From NCBI GenBank assembly GCA_030867875.1, contig JAOWCC010000019.1:29966966-30030965 (forward strand): a stretch of DNA of 64,000 bases, given 5' to 3'. The notes beneath the pieces are model-generated. The model searched no databases. It was not told the origin of the DNA and saw only the letters and a program-made list of their open reading frames with translations. The DNA is from Actinernus sp. WN-2022. Taxonomy: Eukaryota; Cnidaria; Anthozoa; Actiniaria; Actinernidae. How positions within the stretch are numbered: the first letter of the stretch is position 1; each line of letters begins with the position of its first letter. Positions 27,001 through 31,002 of this stretch are shown one piece after another. The position numbers and the translations under genes are program-made.

Positions 27001-30000
27001 TCGGGTGGGATTTTTTTTAAAGGTGTATTTGTTCATTTTAAATATTTATTTAATTTTCAGAATATGTTTAAAAAGTCAAGTATTTCGTAAAAGAAAAACT
27101 AAAAAAAAAAGACAAAAATATATTTCATTGATACGTTATTTTTCTAGGCGCGGATACCTGTGGTAAGAGCTCAAAACCAGTAATCCTAAATTTTAATTTC
27201 TTCCACTGAAGGGATTTTTGGGGATTTTTAGTATGTTGATATGTTCGTCTTCGTCGATTGTATGACGGTGAAAAACATTCTCTTGCAATTTGTTCCATCA
27301 CAAACCATAGATTGACTGGACTATTAATTTATAGAAGAACTTAGGACAGCTACATTGTAGGACACTGGAACACCACAGGCAGTCCAGACTCAATGTTTAC
27401 TGAACACTAGAACACAACAGGTAGTACAAACTCAATGTTTACTGGACACTAGAACACCACAGGTAGTCCAAACTCAATGTTTACTGGACACTAGAATACC
27501 ACAGGCAGTCCAACCACAATGGACACTAGGACACCACAGGTAGTCCATCCTCAATGCTTACTCATCTAGGACACCACATGTACATGTAGTCCAATCTCAA
27601 TGGACACTAGTACACCACAGGTAGTCCATCCTCAATGTTTACTGGACACAAGAACACCACAGGCAGTTCAACCTCAATGGACACTACTAAGGACAAAACA
27701 GGCAGTCCAACCTCAATGTTTACTCATCTAGGATACGACAGGTAGTCCAACCTCAATGTTTACTCATCTAGGACACCACATGTACATGTAGTCCAATCTC
27801 AATGGACACTAGTACACCACAGGTAGTCCATCCTCAATGTTTTCTGGACACAAGAACACCACAGGCAGTCCATCCTCAATGGACACTAGGACAACACAGG
27901 TAGTCCAACCTCAATGTTTACTGCAGGACACTAGAACACCACAGGCAGTCCAACCTGAATGGAAACTAGGACACCACAGGTAGTCCATCCTCAATGTTTT
28001 TTTTTCATATAATAGGACAACACAGGTAGTCGAACACTATGACACCACAGGTAGTCCAACCTCAATGTTTACTCATCTAGGTTTAAAAAAGGATTTTGTT
28101 CTTTGTATTTTGCTATAGACATCTTTAAGACCTACATGTCGATACATCAATTAAGCCCACTTCTGTGATATGCTTTACTTGTCACGCACAAAGGTTTCAA
28201 TACGAGGCCCCGTATTGAGTCTCGTATTGAAACCTTTGTGCGTGACAAGTAAAGCATATCGTGGAAGTGGGCTATTGGCAATAATCCACCTTGAGAGGGG
28301 GGACACCACACATAGTCCAACCTTGATGGACACTAAGATACCACAGGTAGTCCAACCACAATGTTTACTCATCTAGGACACCATAGGTAGTCCAACCTCA
28401 ATATTTACTCATCTAGGACACAAGGACACCACAGGTAGTCCAACCTCAATGTTTACTCATCTAGGACACCACAGGTAGTCCAACCTTAATGTTTACTCAT
28501 CTAGGGCACCACAGGTAGTACATGTACATGCCACACAGCGGTCATGAAAACCTCTGCGCATGCAACAACATAATATTCCAAAACAAATTCGAAGTGAGCT
28601 GGCGGCCGTCACTGCATATTCACACACCCGTTTTCAAACCTTGATAATTTTTGGTTAAATTACGAAAAAAATTGGTAAACTCACAGTTTGAAGTTTGTTC
28701 AATTTCCAGTCGACTGTGAAAATAAAAAGCTTAACTTTCACATATTTTTCTTAACATTTTTGTTTTAAGGTAAATTTTGCGCTGGAAATTCGTGCGGCCG
28801 CCCACCAGACTGACCGTAATACGCACGCGCAGACATTTGACTGCTGTGTGAGTACATGCAACCTCAATGTTTACTAATCTAGGGCACCACAGTTAGTCCA
28901 ACCTTAATGTTTACTCATCGAAGACACCACAGGTAGTATAATCTCAATGTTTACTCATCTAGGACACCACAGGTAGTCCAACCCCAATGTTTACTCATAT
29001 AGAACACCACAGGTAGTCCAACCTCAATGTATACTAGGACACCACAGGAAGTCCAACCTTAGTACTGTTTAGTTTTACTCATCTAGGATACTAGGATCTC
29101 ACTGCAGATCTTGTGTCGCTAATAGCTGATATTACAGTAATGTCTATGAATAGCAATTTCAGTGGTATTGGTCGACCCTAATGCTTCACTTCAATGTAAT
29201 GAAGTGCCATTCAAACTGTGTATCTAAATTAGTTGTGCTTGTTAAAGAGGGTGTTGGTGTCATGCAAGAATGATGGTTTCAATGGTGCTTCATTACACTG
29301 AAGTGAGGTGTTCAGGTTAATACCGATGAAACTGCTATTCGTAGATGCCACTGTAATATCTGCGATTAGGTGAAACTTCATCTCTTTCCAATGAGCCTGT
29401 ACTTTGACTCCATATCAAAAATGGAACAGTAACCTTGTAATGTGTCAGATCCTTGGGGGAGGGGGTAAACATTTCAAAACCTAGCCACTGACAGGGGGTG
29501 TTTACATCCCCCCAGGGCTAGACCTTAACAGTCGTCAACTTAAGCCAAAGACTAGTGGATTTTCAGTTTTGGCTAAGTGGAAGTTGCTTGTTTACTTTAC
29601 TAAAATTTACCTCTTACTAGCCAAAAGGCTACTAGCCAAAAAAGGTAAGGTCAAGCCCTGCCCACCCCCCCCCCCCCCCCCCCCCCCCCCCCCTTCTCTG
29701 CAATGTAGTAATTAAATGAACAGTCCCTAAGGAGGAACATTGATCTAGGGATCATAATAATGGCAACTGGACTAAACTGCAGAATATCCCACAACTCAAA
29801 GCTCTATCCAAATGCATAGCCAGTGGCTACACAGTATGCAGTGACAGCTATAGCATGCAGGAGGGGTGATCTTGCTCTGACACTGCATATCCATGTATTG
29901 CATAGCCACTGCGTAGCACAGCTTCTCAACTTGTAAGTTCACTGCATAGCTACTGCAGCTGTGTAGCACAGCTTCTTCACTTATAAGTTCACTCTGTAGC

Positions 30001-30709
30001 TGTGTACCACATACAGCCACTGCATAGCACAGCTTCTCGACTTAGACCTATAAATTGTAGGGGAGGGATTCCTTTGTTCTATAAAAAAATGAGGGGTTGG
30101 GGTGGCCTAGATCTCACTGCGTATCGTAACCACTGGCTATGCAGATATAGGCTAGAGTTGTGGAGTATTATGCAGTACATTGCTCTATAATAATATGGAG
30201 AAACTTTTAGAAGACCAATTCTTGGGTTGCCAATCATTCCTAAGGGAATACAATCACAAAAGCGTAGCGGCCATCTTGGTTGGTAGGAACAAAAGAAGCA
30301 AATGTGGTTTCTTTTGTTCCTACCAACCAACATGGCCACCAGTGCAACCCACCAATACATTTGAGTCTTACAAATTACATGGGAAATGTTGGGAAAATTC
30401 TGGTTTCTTTGACATCTACAAAGATCGAACCATAATTTTCAACTACTTTAAAGCTTTAACTTAATCTTACATACATATGAAAGTACATATACGTGCATTT
30501 GAAAAAAAGAAGGACATTTCATATGACTCTTTTTCCAATCGCAGTAAACTTTTTTCAAGTTTTCACCATAAAATTATTCTAGGGCCATGCACCACGTGGT
30601 GATACAAAGCAGCTGAAAATCACATCTGTTTATCCATCTATGAACAAACCTTCTTCTTAGATGAAGCTTCAGTAGCAGAGGCATTAGTTTCTTCTCTCTT
30701 CCTCTTCAT
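1..30709 (-). CDS. NOL6: NOL6 (Nrap/Utp22), nucleolar SSU-processome protein, N-terminal part, 8 exons
   Basis: Partial gene running off the left edge. Coding exons in order are 30709-30650, 21226-21080, 16570-16454, 8359-8180, 6531-6363, 5757-5617, 3628-3468 and 257-137. They give 365 complete codons, with GT/AG borders and every splice phase matching. The joined product follows the N-terminal third of metazoan NOL6: a Lys-rich nuclear-type start, the coiled region before the fold, then the VVGSYLLGT nucleotidyltransferase-like core, the KRALYL helix, the TPHYN motif and the VWLRQRE and SSYQILR segments. NOL6/Utp22 acts in the nucleolus in the UTP-C module with Rrp7, in 18S pre-rRNA processing; its nucleotidyltransferase fold is regarded as inactive. 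The family is usually about 1,100 residues, so roughly two thirds lies left of this window. It is divergently paired with YTHDC2 across a 169-bp promoter. Identity is sure; exact exon ends are hand-called. Confidence 0.93.
137..257 (-). CDS. NOL6: NOL6 coding exon 8
   Basis: Residues 326-365 plus one base. GHGAFSSFLVAMVISHLL and RKINTHMSSYQILRVFLQF match the human segment that follows VWLRQRE. Acceptor TTCCCATAG; donor ATAG|GTAAAT. The intron that follows runs off the left edge. Confidence 0.9.
413..438. repeat. (AATT)n microsatellite
   Basis: About six tandem AATT/TTAA units in NOL6 intron 7. Confidence 0.9.
538..712. mobile_element. Foldback MITE
   Basis: Two arms beginning near AATAGGCCTTTAT and containing CACCAAGCCTCACTTTGG face each other across a (GGT)n/poly-G loop at 620-655. 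Non-coding. Confidence 0.7.
712..1740. mobile_element. Probable TIR element with SINE insertion
   Basis: An inverted repeat (CACTCTTTTCACATGGTGGC at 712 against 817-855) leads into CGACCCTTCACG at about 858; its inverse lies near 1720-1737 (CACGTTAAGGGTC). Between them are many CAACGTT/ACAACG(C)ATT subterminal repeats. The SINE at 1287-1533 interrupts it. Borders are approximate. Confidence 0.45.
1287..1533 (+). mobile_element. SINE family A, tRNA-derived, copy 1
   Basis: Starts with a tRNA-like head: A box TGGCGCAGTGG and B box GGTTCGATTCC (1335-1345). The body carries CTCCGAGGGTTTTTCTCCGG and ends GGTCTCGTTAGAAATTC. Best preserved of five copies here. Pol III transcription is inferred from the boxes. 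Confidence 0.85.
2106..2905. mobile_element. MITE with three copies of a terminal motif
   Basis: GTGGTGTATGGACC...TCATAATGGC at 2112 and GAGGTGTATAGACCCATTCG at 2506 are direct copies; the reverse complement closes the region at 2885-2905. Two related elements, or one with an internal terminus, in NOL6 intron 7. Confidence 0.55.
3055..3366. mobile_element. Foldback MITE carrying a second MITE in its loop
   Basis: Outer arms 3055-3140 and 3291-3366 are near-complementary (TAAATCCAGGAGCC, TGTCACAGCGTTTTCACA). The loop holds another palindromic element at 3158-3286 that recurs at 30222-30357. Confidence 0.7.
3158..3286. mobile_element. Palindromic MITE, copy 1 of 2
   Basis: GAGTTGC...CATTCC-like start, CCTAAGGGAATAAAATCAC, AGCGTAGCAGCCAT, then the inverse ending GTGCAACCCACCAAT. 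The same order of motifs is found at 30222-30357. Confidence 0.7.
3468..3628 (-). CDS. NOL6: NOL6 coding exon 7
   Basis: Residues 272-325. Contains PATPHYNSLVLCDMLMESHL and REAIILLTVWLRQREMLQ, the most recognisable stretch of the family. Acceptor TTTCTCAG; donor CAG|GTTGGT, phase 0. Open frame continues past the donor for about 27 codons, which is not coding. Confidence 0.93.
3788..4052. repeat. Tandem duplication of about 131 bp
   Basis: ACTGGGCGATAGGGATGAAT starts at 3788 and again at 3919; the two units are nearly identical through GAAACTGGCACATTTGATA. Each gives overlapping open frames, which are artefacts of the repeat. Confidence 0.9.
4673..5139. mobile_element. pogo/Tigger-like MITE
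   Basis: Left end CAGTATAATCCTGATAACTC and right end CGAGTTATCGATTCTACTG are inverted; TA follows the right end. The inside repeats GAGTTA(T/G)C motifs. CAGTA...GATAACTC termini are typical of pogo-type Tc1/mariner derivatives. No transposase frame. Confidence 0.65.
5369..5400. repeat. (AAAAT)n microsatellite
   Basis: Six to seven AAAAT units in NOL6 intron 6. Confidence 0.95.
5617..5757 (-). CDS. NOL6: NOL6 coding exon 6
   Basis: Residues 225-271 with split codons at both ends. The correct frame gives HFTIKLFPVLSEGVFKLQRF then PSKNNIRQHWF, matching the PxKNNVR motif of NOL6. A different, longer open frame crosses this exon but breaks phase with both neighbours. Acceptor CATGCAG; donor GAGG|GTAAGA. 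Confidence 0.9.
5938..6222 (-). mobile_element. SINE family A, copy 2
   Basis: Inverse of copy 1. The head (CCACTGCGCCACC) is at the right, and the left end has a (CAAA)n run at 5938-5967, which is the (TTTG)n tail of the SINE. In NOL6 intron 5. Confidence 0.85.
6363..6531 (-). CDS. NOL6: NOL6 coding exon 5
   Basis: Residues 169-224 plus one base. Contains YHYKRALYLCVIATHLV and the FTHSNGDVFRPILLLKPKG strand-turn segment, which match the KRALYL and LLLRPRG regions of vertebrate NOL6. Acceptor TAACAG; donor AAAG|GTAAGT, phase 1. Confidence 0.92.
6668..6770 (+). mobile_element. MITE end fragment (AATAGCCCACTT family)
   Basis: CAAACACAAAGATTTCAATA then TGAGGCTCAGAGATATATTA; the same order recurs at 7148-7250 and, more diverged, at 21500-21580. 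Confidence 0.5.
7148..7250 (+). mobile_element. MITE end fragment (AATAGCCCACTT family)
   Basis: AATAGCCCAGTTTTAATACA at its left, CGCATGCAAAGGTTTCACAT and AAATCTATTCTTTTCTCTGA inside; a related, fuller palindrome is at 28153-28282. Confidence 0.55.
7832..8062 (+). mobile_element. SINE family B, tRNA-derived
   Basis: tRNA-like head CTCCTGGTTAGCTCAGTGG with B-box region TGGATTCAAACCCCGG, followed by CAATTAACACTCAGGGTC and ATGGTTAGACCTTCACATCT. The 3' half recurs at 48990-49082. Confidence 0.75.
8180..8359 (-). CDS. NOL6: NOL6 coding exon 4, nucleotidyltransferase-like core
   Basis: Residues 109-168, phase 0 at both ends. Contains VVGSYLLGTMIKPGFNVDIA. The Gly-Ser at residues 146-147 is the nucleotidyltransferase loop signature, and NVD at 159-161 replaces the usual catalytic DxD, as in the inactive NOL6/Utp22 family. 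Acceptor TGTACAG; donor AAG|GTATTT. Confidence 0.92.
8425..11184. mobile_element. 2.76-kb non-autonomous TIR transposon with TTCATGAA arrays
   Basis: Left end TCCCCGGCGAAAA and right end (inverse) TCCCCGGCAAAA, both flanked by TA. Next to each end, about 8440-8920 and 10745-11170, are dense arrays of TTCATGAAC and its reverse in both orientations. The middle (8920-10745) has no transposase-like frame. TA flanks suggest a Tc1/mariner-type or related cut-and-paste element; the subterminal arrays may bind transposase. In NOL6 intron 3. Confidence 0.8.
12339..13056. repeat. Degenerate tandem repeat, unit about 130-170 bp
   Basis: TTAAATGTAGGGTTAGG and GAAGAAGGATTACAGTCTGT recur in order roughly five times, with units starting near 12468, 12603, 12772 and 12904. 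Confidence 0.75.
14063..14433 (+). mobile_element. SINE family C, tRNA-derived, full-length
   Basis: Head ACTGGTTAGCTCAGTTGGTA with B box GGTTCGAATCC (14112-14122), body GGTTC-less middle with AAGAACCTGTTGT, 3' region GATATGGCGCTATATAAATG and an (ATT)n tail at 14413-14432. Acceptor ends do not pair, so it is not a tRNA gene. Partial minus copies are at 32508 and 49715. Confidence 0.85.
14742..14895. mobile_element. Palindromic MITE
   Basis: AGATATTACATGGCCG and its inverse CCATGTAATGTTC enclose GTTGATGAAATATCTTAT and ATAAGATATTT-type arms around GTGAGCGCAGCGAACAAG. It abuts the larger foldback that follows. Confidence 0.7.
14899..16420. mobile_element. Nested foldback element with arms of about 250 bp
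   Basis: Outer ends TAATATATAATTATCGATGA and the inverse at 16389-16420, followed inwards by GGAAACCCAAGCTCTGTTTG (15050-15085; inverse 16340-16395). Inside is a second, almost perfect inverted repeat: 15086-15330 against 15398-15640, spacer about 65 bp. The right half also holds a tRNA-like sequence at 15786-15862 and unique DNA to 16340. In NOL6 intron 3, ending 34 bp from exon 3. Confidence 0.8.
15786..15862 (-). pseudogene. tRNA-like sequence inside foldback element
   Basis: Reverse strand reads GGCTCTGTGGTATAGTGG (A box-like) and GGAGTTCGAGTCC (B box). The acceptor stem nearly pairs (GCTCTGT with ACCGAGC), but the anticodon stem does not, so I call it tRNA-derived and not a working tRNA. 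Confidence 0.5.
16454..16570 (-). CDS. NOL6: NOL6 coding exon 3
   Basis: Residues 70-108, phase 0 at both ends. ITELLEEV followed by a Lys run and LEETLHEIN matches the helical segment of human NOL6 that precedes the PVKG strand. The acceptor is AATATCAG; the donor AAA|GTAGGA is weaker than average but is the only one that keeps the frame. Confidence 0.85.
16684..18802. mobile_element. TA-flanked TIR element whose body is an inverted tandem array
   Basis: Ends CAGTACCGCCTG and inverse, flanked by TA (16682-16683, 18803-18804), as in Tc1/mariner-type elements. Next to both ends are CCGCGGT-rich palindromic repeats (16710-16850, 18610-18770). The core is a tandem array of a unit of about 35-75 bp containing TTTAGAATCTTTTATTTTCG and CACTCATCGGTGAAAC. 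It runs forward from about 16985 to 17970 and in reverse from about 17975 to 18560. No coding frame. In NOL6 intron 2. Confidence 0.85.
19429..20242. mobile_element. Foldback element about 0.8 kb
   Basis: Left CCACATAGGAAACAAGTAGG and AGAACCCAAACAAACATGG are mirrored by CCATGTTTGTTTGGGTTCT and CCCTACTTGTTTCCAAAGTG at the right. A tighter palindrome lies inside at 19683-19801. Long open frames on both strands here are by-products of the inverted repeat. Confidence 0.7.
19683..19801. repeat. Near-perfect palindrome
   Basis: TATTTACCATATTTTGCATC through GGTCAAAATTGTTGTGGATT is repeated in inverse after a spacer of about 20 bp. Confidence 0.85.
20681..20947 (-). mobile_element. SINE family A, copy 3
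   Basis: Inverse of copy 1: AATTTCTAACAGGACCTGAA at the left, degraded head TTAACCATTGCACCACCCTG at the right. In NOL6 intron 2, about 130 bp from exon 2. Confidence 0.85.
21080..21226 (-). CDS. NOL6: NOL6 coding exon 2
   Basis: Residues 21-69. Contains PPTSEEINTLKETENLFKSS, which lines up with the conserved helix before the NOL6 core. Donor is CAG|GTATGT. I chose the acceptor CTTTAG|ATT because it preserves phase 0 with exon 1; the nearby TTCCAG would shift the frame into a stop. Confidence 0.85.
21500..21650. mobile_element. Small foldback fragment
   Basis: TTTCAATGAGGCTCCGGGGT is opposed by GGAGCC...TATTGAAACC about 60 bp on. Related to the 28153-28282 family. Confidence 0.4.
22680..23410 (+). 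mobile_element. 5'-truncated non-LTR retrotransposon (LINE), RT C-terminal end
   Basis: An open frame to 23067 contains the typical end of the ORF2 of CR1/L2-type LINEs: ILKLHDL, NTLPPVFKDFF, HAYNTRLA, RTNYGLFNIHFQGPNIWN and FKNCLKKEL, then a stop. About 340 bp of 3' UTR follows, with a (TTA)n run near 23335 and an A-rich tail at 23385-23410. The catalytic RT motif lies upstream of the truncation. Confidence 0.75.
23600..26640 (+). pseudogene. Decayed transposon gene, XPG/FEN1-like nuclease with Cys-rich tail
   Basis: Plus-strand reading in shifting frames recovers one long protein. It has an N-terminal part (WMHYMKMVDILRRLIKAERT, IEQVLMRS, GGLTRGRGL, at about 23625-24000). Next comes LLFQRLSIVATGGRYENP with VFDGYQDGPST (24387-24760). 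A nuclease-like part follows (24831-25270) with AGDTDLLIV, VLVGDDRYTDLL and HAVLGCDTTLRIYGLGKATAL. The tail (26020-26640) has KVATGTS, WGWKLSSGN and a CTCKKHDLDCFPACGVC cluster. Stops, at least two frameshifts and a MITE break it. It belongs to a large protein family that I know as highly repetitive in cnidarian genomes. The order VFDG / AxGD(T/A)D / GDD..DLL / LGCD...I.GxG resembles the XPG/FEN1 nuclease core. That assignment is mine, by motif. Confidence 0.65.
25271..25975. mobile_element. TTAA-flanked MITE, 705 bp
   Basis: TTAA duplications at 25267-25270 and 25976-25979 enclose inverted ends AGTGCCTATAACCCCAAAAA and its near-inverse. A TTAA duplication suggests the piggyBac or Kolobok superfamily. 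It splits the pseudogene between the helix-hairpin-helix-like motif and the tail; removing it restores frame there. Confidence 0.8.
28153..28282. mobile_element. Palindromic MITE (AATAGCCCACTT family)
   Basis: AAGCCCACTTCTGTGATATG, CTTGTCACGCACAAAGGTTT and CAATACGAGGC are followed by their inverse with almost no spacer. Inserted in the minisatellite. Confidence 0.85.
28532..28851. mobile_element. hAT-like MITE, copy 1
   Basis: 8-bp duplication GTACATGC at 28524-28531 and 28852-28859; inverted ends CACACAGCGGTCA / CACACAGCAGTCA. The body (AAACAAATTCGAAGTGAGCT, ACACACCCGTTTTCAAACC, CCACCAGACTGACCGTAATA) is shared with 52087-52435. An 8-bp duplication fits the hAT superfamily. Confidence 0.85.
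29124..29367. mobile_element. Foldback MITE, copy 1
   Basis: GCTGATATTACAGTAATGTC, AATAGCAATTTCAGTGGTAT and CTTCACTTCAATGTAATGAA are mirrored at 29270-29367. A second copy lies at 38600-38790. Confidence 0.7.
29664..29693. repeat. Poly-C run
   Basis: About 30 consecutive C residues (with one A before them); length may be an assembly estimate. Confidence 0.95.
29880..30055. repeat. Short minisatellite, about 50-bp unit
   Basis: GCATAGC(C/T)ACTGC and GTAGCACAGCTTCT followed by AACTTATAAGTTCACT recur three times. Confidence 0.8.
30222..30357. mobile_element. Palindromic MITE, copy 2 of 2
   Basis: TTGGGTTGCCAATCATTCC, CCTAAGGGAATACAATCACA, then GGTTGGTAGGAACAAAAGAA and its inverse, ending GTGCAACCCACCAATA. 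In NOL6 intron 1, about 290 bp from exon 1. Confidence 0.8.
30650..30709 (-). CDS. NOL6: NOL6 coding exon 1
   Basis: Residues 1-20. The ATG (AACC before it, a good initiation context) is followed by KRKRE and later SSKKK, a basic low-complexity start typical of nucleolar proteins. The exon ends AAG|GTTTGT in phase 0. Any 5' UTR exon border upstream cannot be seen. Confidence 0.85.
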
Positions 30710-30878
30710 GGTTAACACAAAAGTCACACAAATCGCTCACAATTTCAACTTTTTCTTGAGCTGGTAAACTTTCCCTGAACCTCGTCCGCCATCTTGGAAA
30801 ACATCACGTGACCAGCAAGATGACGAGTCCACTCACTACACCATCAGCGGTGTTCCCCATGGTAGCAAGATATCCAAG
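30710..30878. promoter_or_regulatory. Bidirectional NOL6/YTHDC2 promoter
   Basis: Only 169 bp separate the two divergent start codons, so promoter and both 5' leaders must overlap here unless non-coding first exons exist. CCGCCATCTTGG at 30786-30797 is a YY1-type motif (reverse of CCAAGATGGCGG). CACGTG at 30805-30810 is an E-box of the USF/MITF/TFE kind. A second CCAAGATGGCGG overlaps the YTHDC2 start. No TATA box is evident, which fits a housekeeping promoter. Function is inferred. Confidence 0.7.
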
Positions 30879-30936
30879 ATGGCGGATGGGAGCCGAGGAC
30901 CGAAGGGATTTGGTCGAGGACAGAATATATGTGTAA
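30859..30936 (+). other. Out-of-frame ATG/uORF overlapping the YTHDC2 start
   Basis: An ATG in CCCCATGG lies 20 bp upstream of the YTHDC2 start. It opens a 25-codon frame that overlaps the main start and stops at 30936. It would reduce YTHDC2 translation if transcripts began upstream of it. A short TISU-type leader would exclude it. Confidence 0.4.
30875..30886 (+). promoter_or_regulatory. TISU-like initiator at the YTHDC2 start codon
   Basis: CAAGATGGCGGA matches the published TISU consensus SAASATGGCGGC at 11 of 12 positions, with the ATG being the YTHDC2 start. TISU elements combine a YY1-bound transcription signal with cap-proximal, scanning-free initiation on very short leaders. That this one works so is inference. 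Confidence 0.6.
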
Positions 30937-31002
30937 AGGAAGAGTTTAAGATAGCTGTTAAGATAGCTTTGGATAAATTCAGATACGATGAAAGTCAGAA
31001 AG
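30879..31002 (+). CDS. YTHDC2: YTHDC2 exon 1
   Basis: Residues 1-41 plus one base. A short Gly-rich start (much shorter than the human one) is followed by [16 protein letters not shown], the first R3H helix. Donor AAAG|GTAAAT. The start was chosen because the next in-frame upstream codons reach a stop and the context is a TISU motif. Confidence 0.9.

Larger units (their letters stand above)
21774..27324 (+). mobile_element. 5.5-kb TIR element encoding a decayed XPG-like protein
   Basis: Ends are inverted copies of ATAGTCCAGTCAATCTAT. The similarity runs inward for about 200 bp (ATTGCAAGAGAA, CATACTAAAAATCCCC, TTTTGAGCT and CACAGGTATCC on both sides). Between them is a decayed gene on the plus strand (23600-26640), interrupted by a LINE (22680-23410) and a TTAA-flanked MITE (25271-25975). 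A possible further exon of the same gene lies at about 22530-22642 (CKHCRHNSELL, donor GTAAGT). Superfamily not recognised. In NOL6 intron 1. Confidence 0.75.
27357..29095. repeat. Minisatellite, unit about 45-60 bp, interrupted by two MITEs
   Basis: Repeats of GGACACCACAGGTAGTCCAA, CCTCAATGTTTACTCATCTA and variants with ACTAGAACACC. More than thirty units are visible. Two mobile elements sit inside (28153-28282, 28532-28851), so the array predates them. In NOL6 intron 1. Confidence 0.92.

Noticed and set aside
27357..29095. CRISPR-like array
   Set aside because: The genome is eukaryotic, units abut with no unique spacers, and lengths vary; it is a minisatellite.
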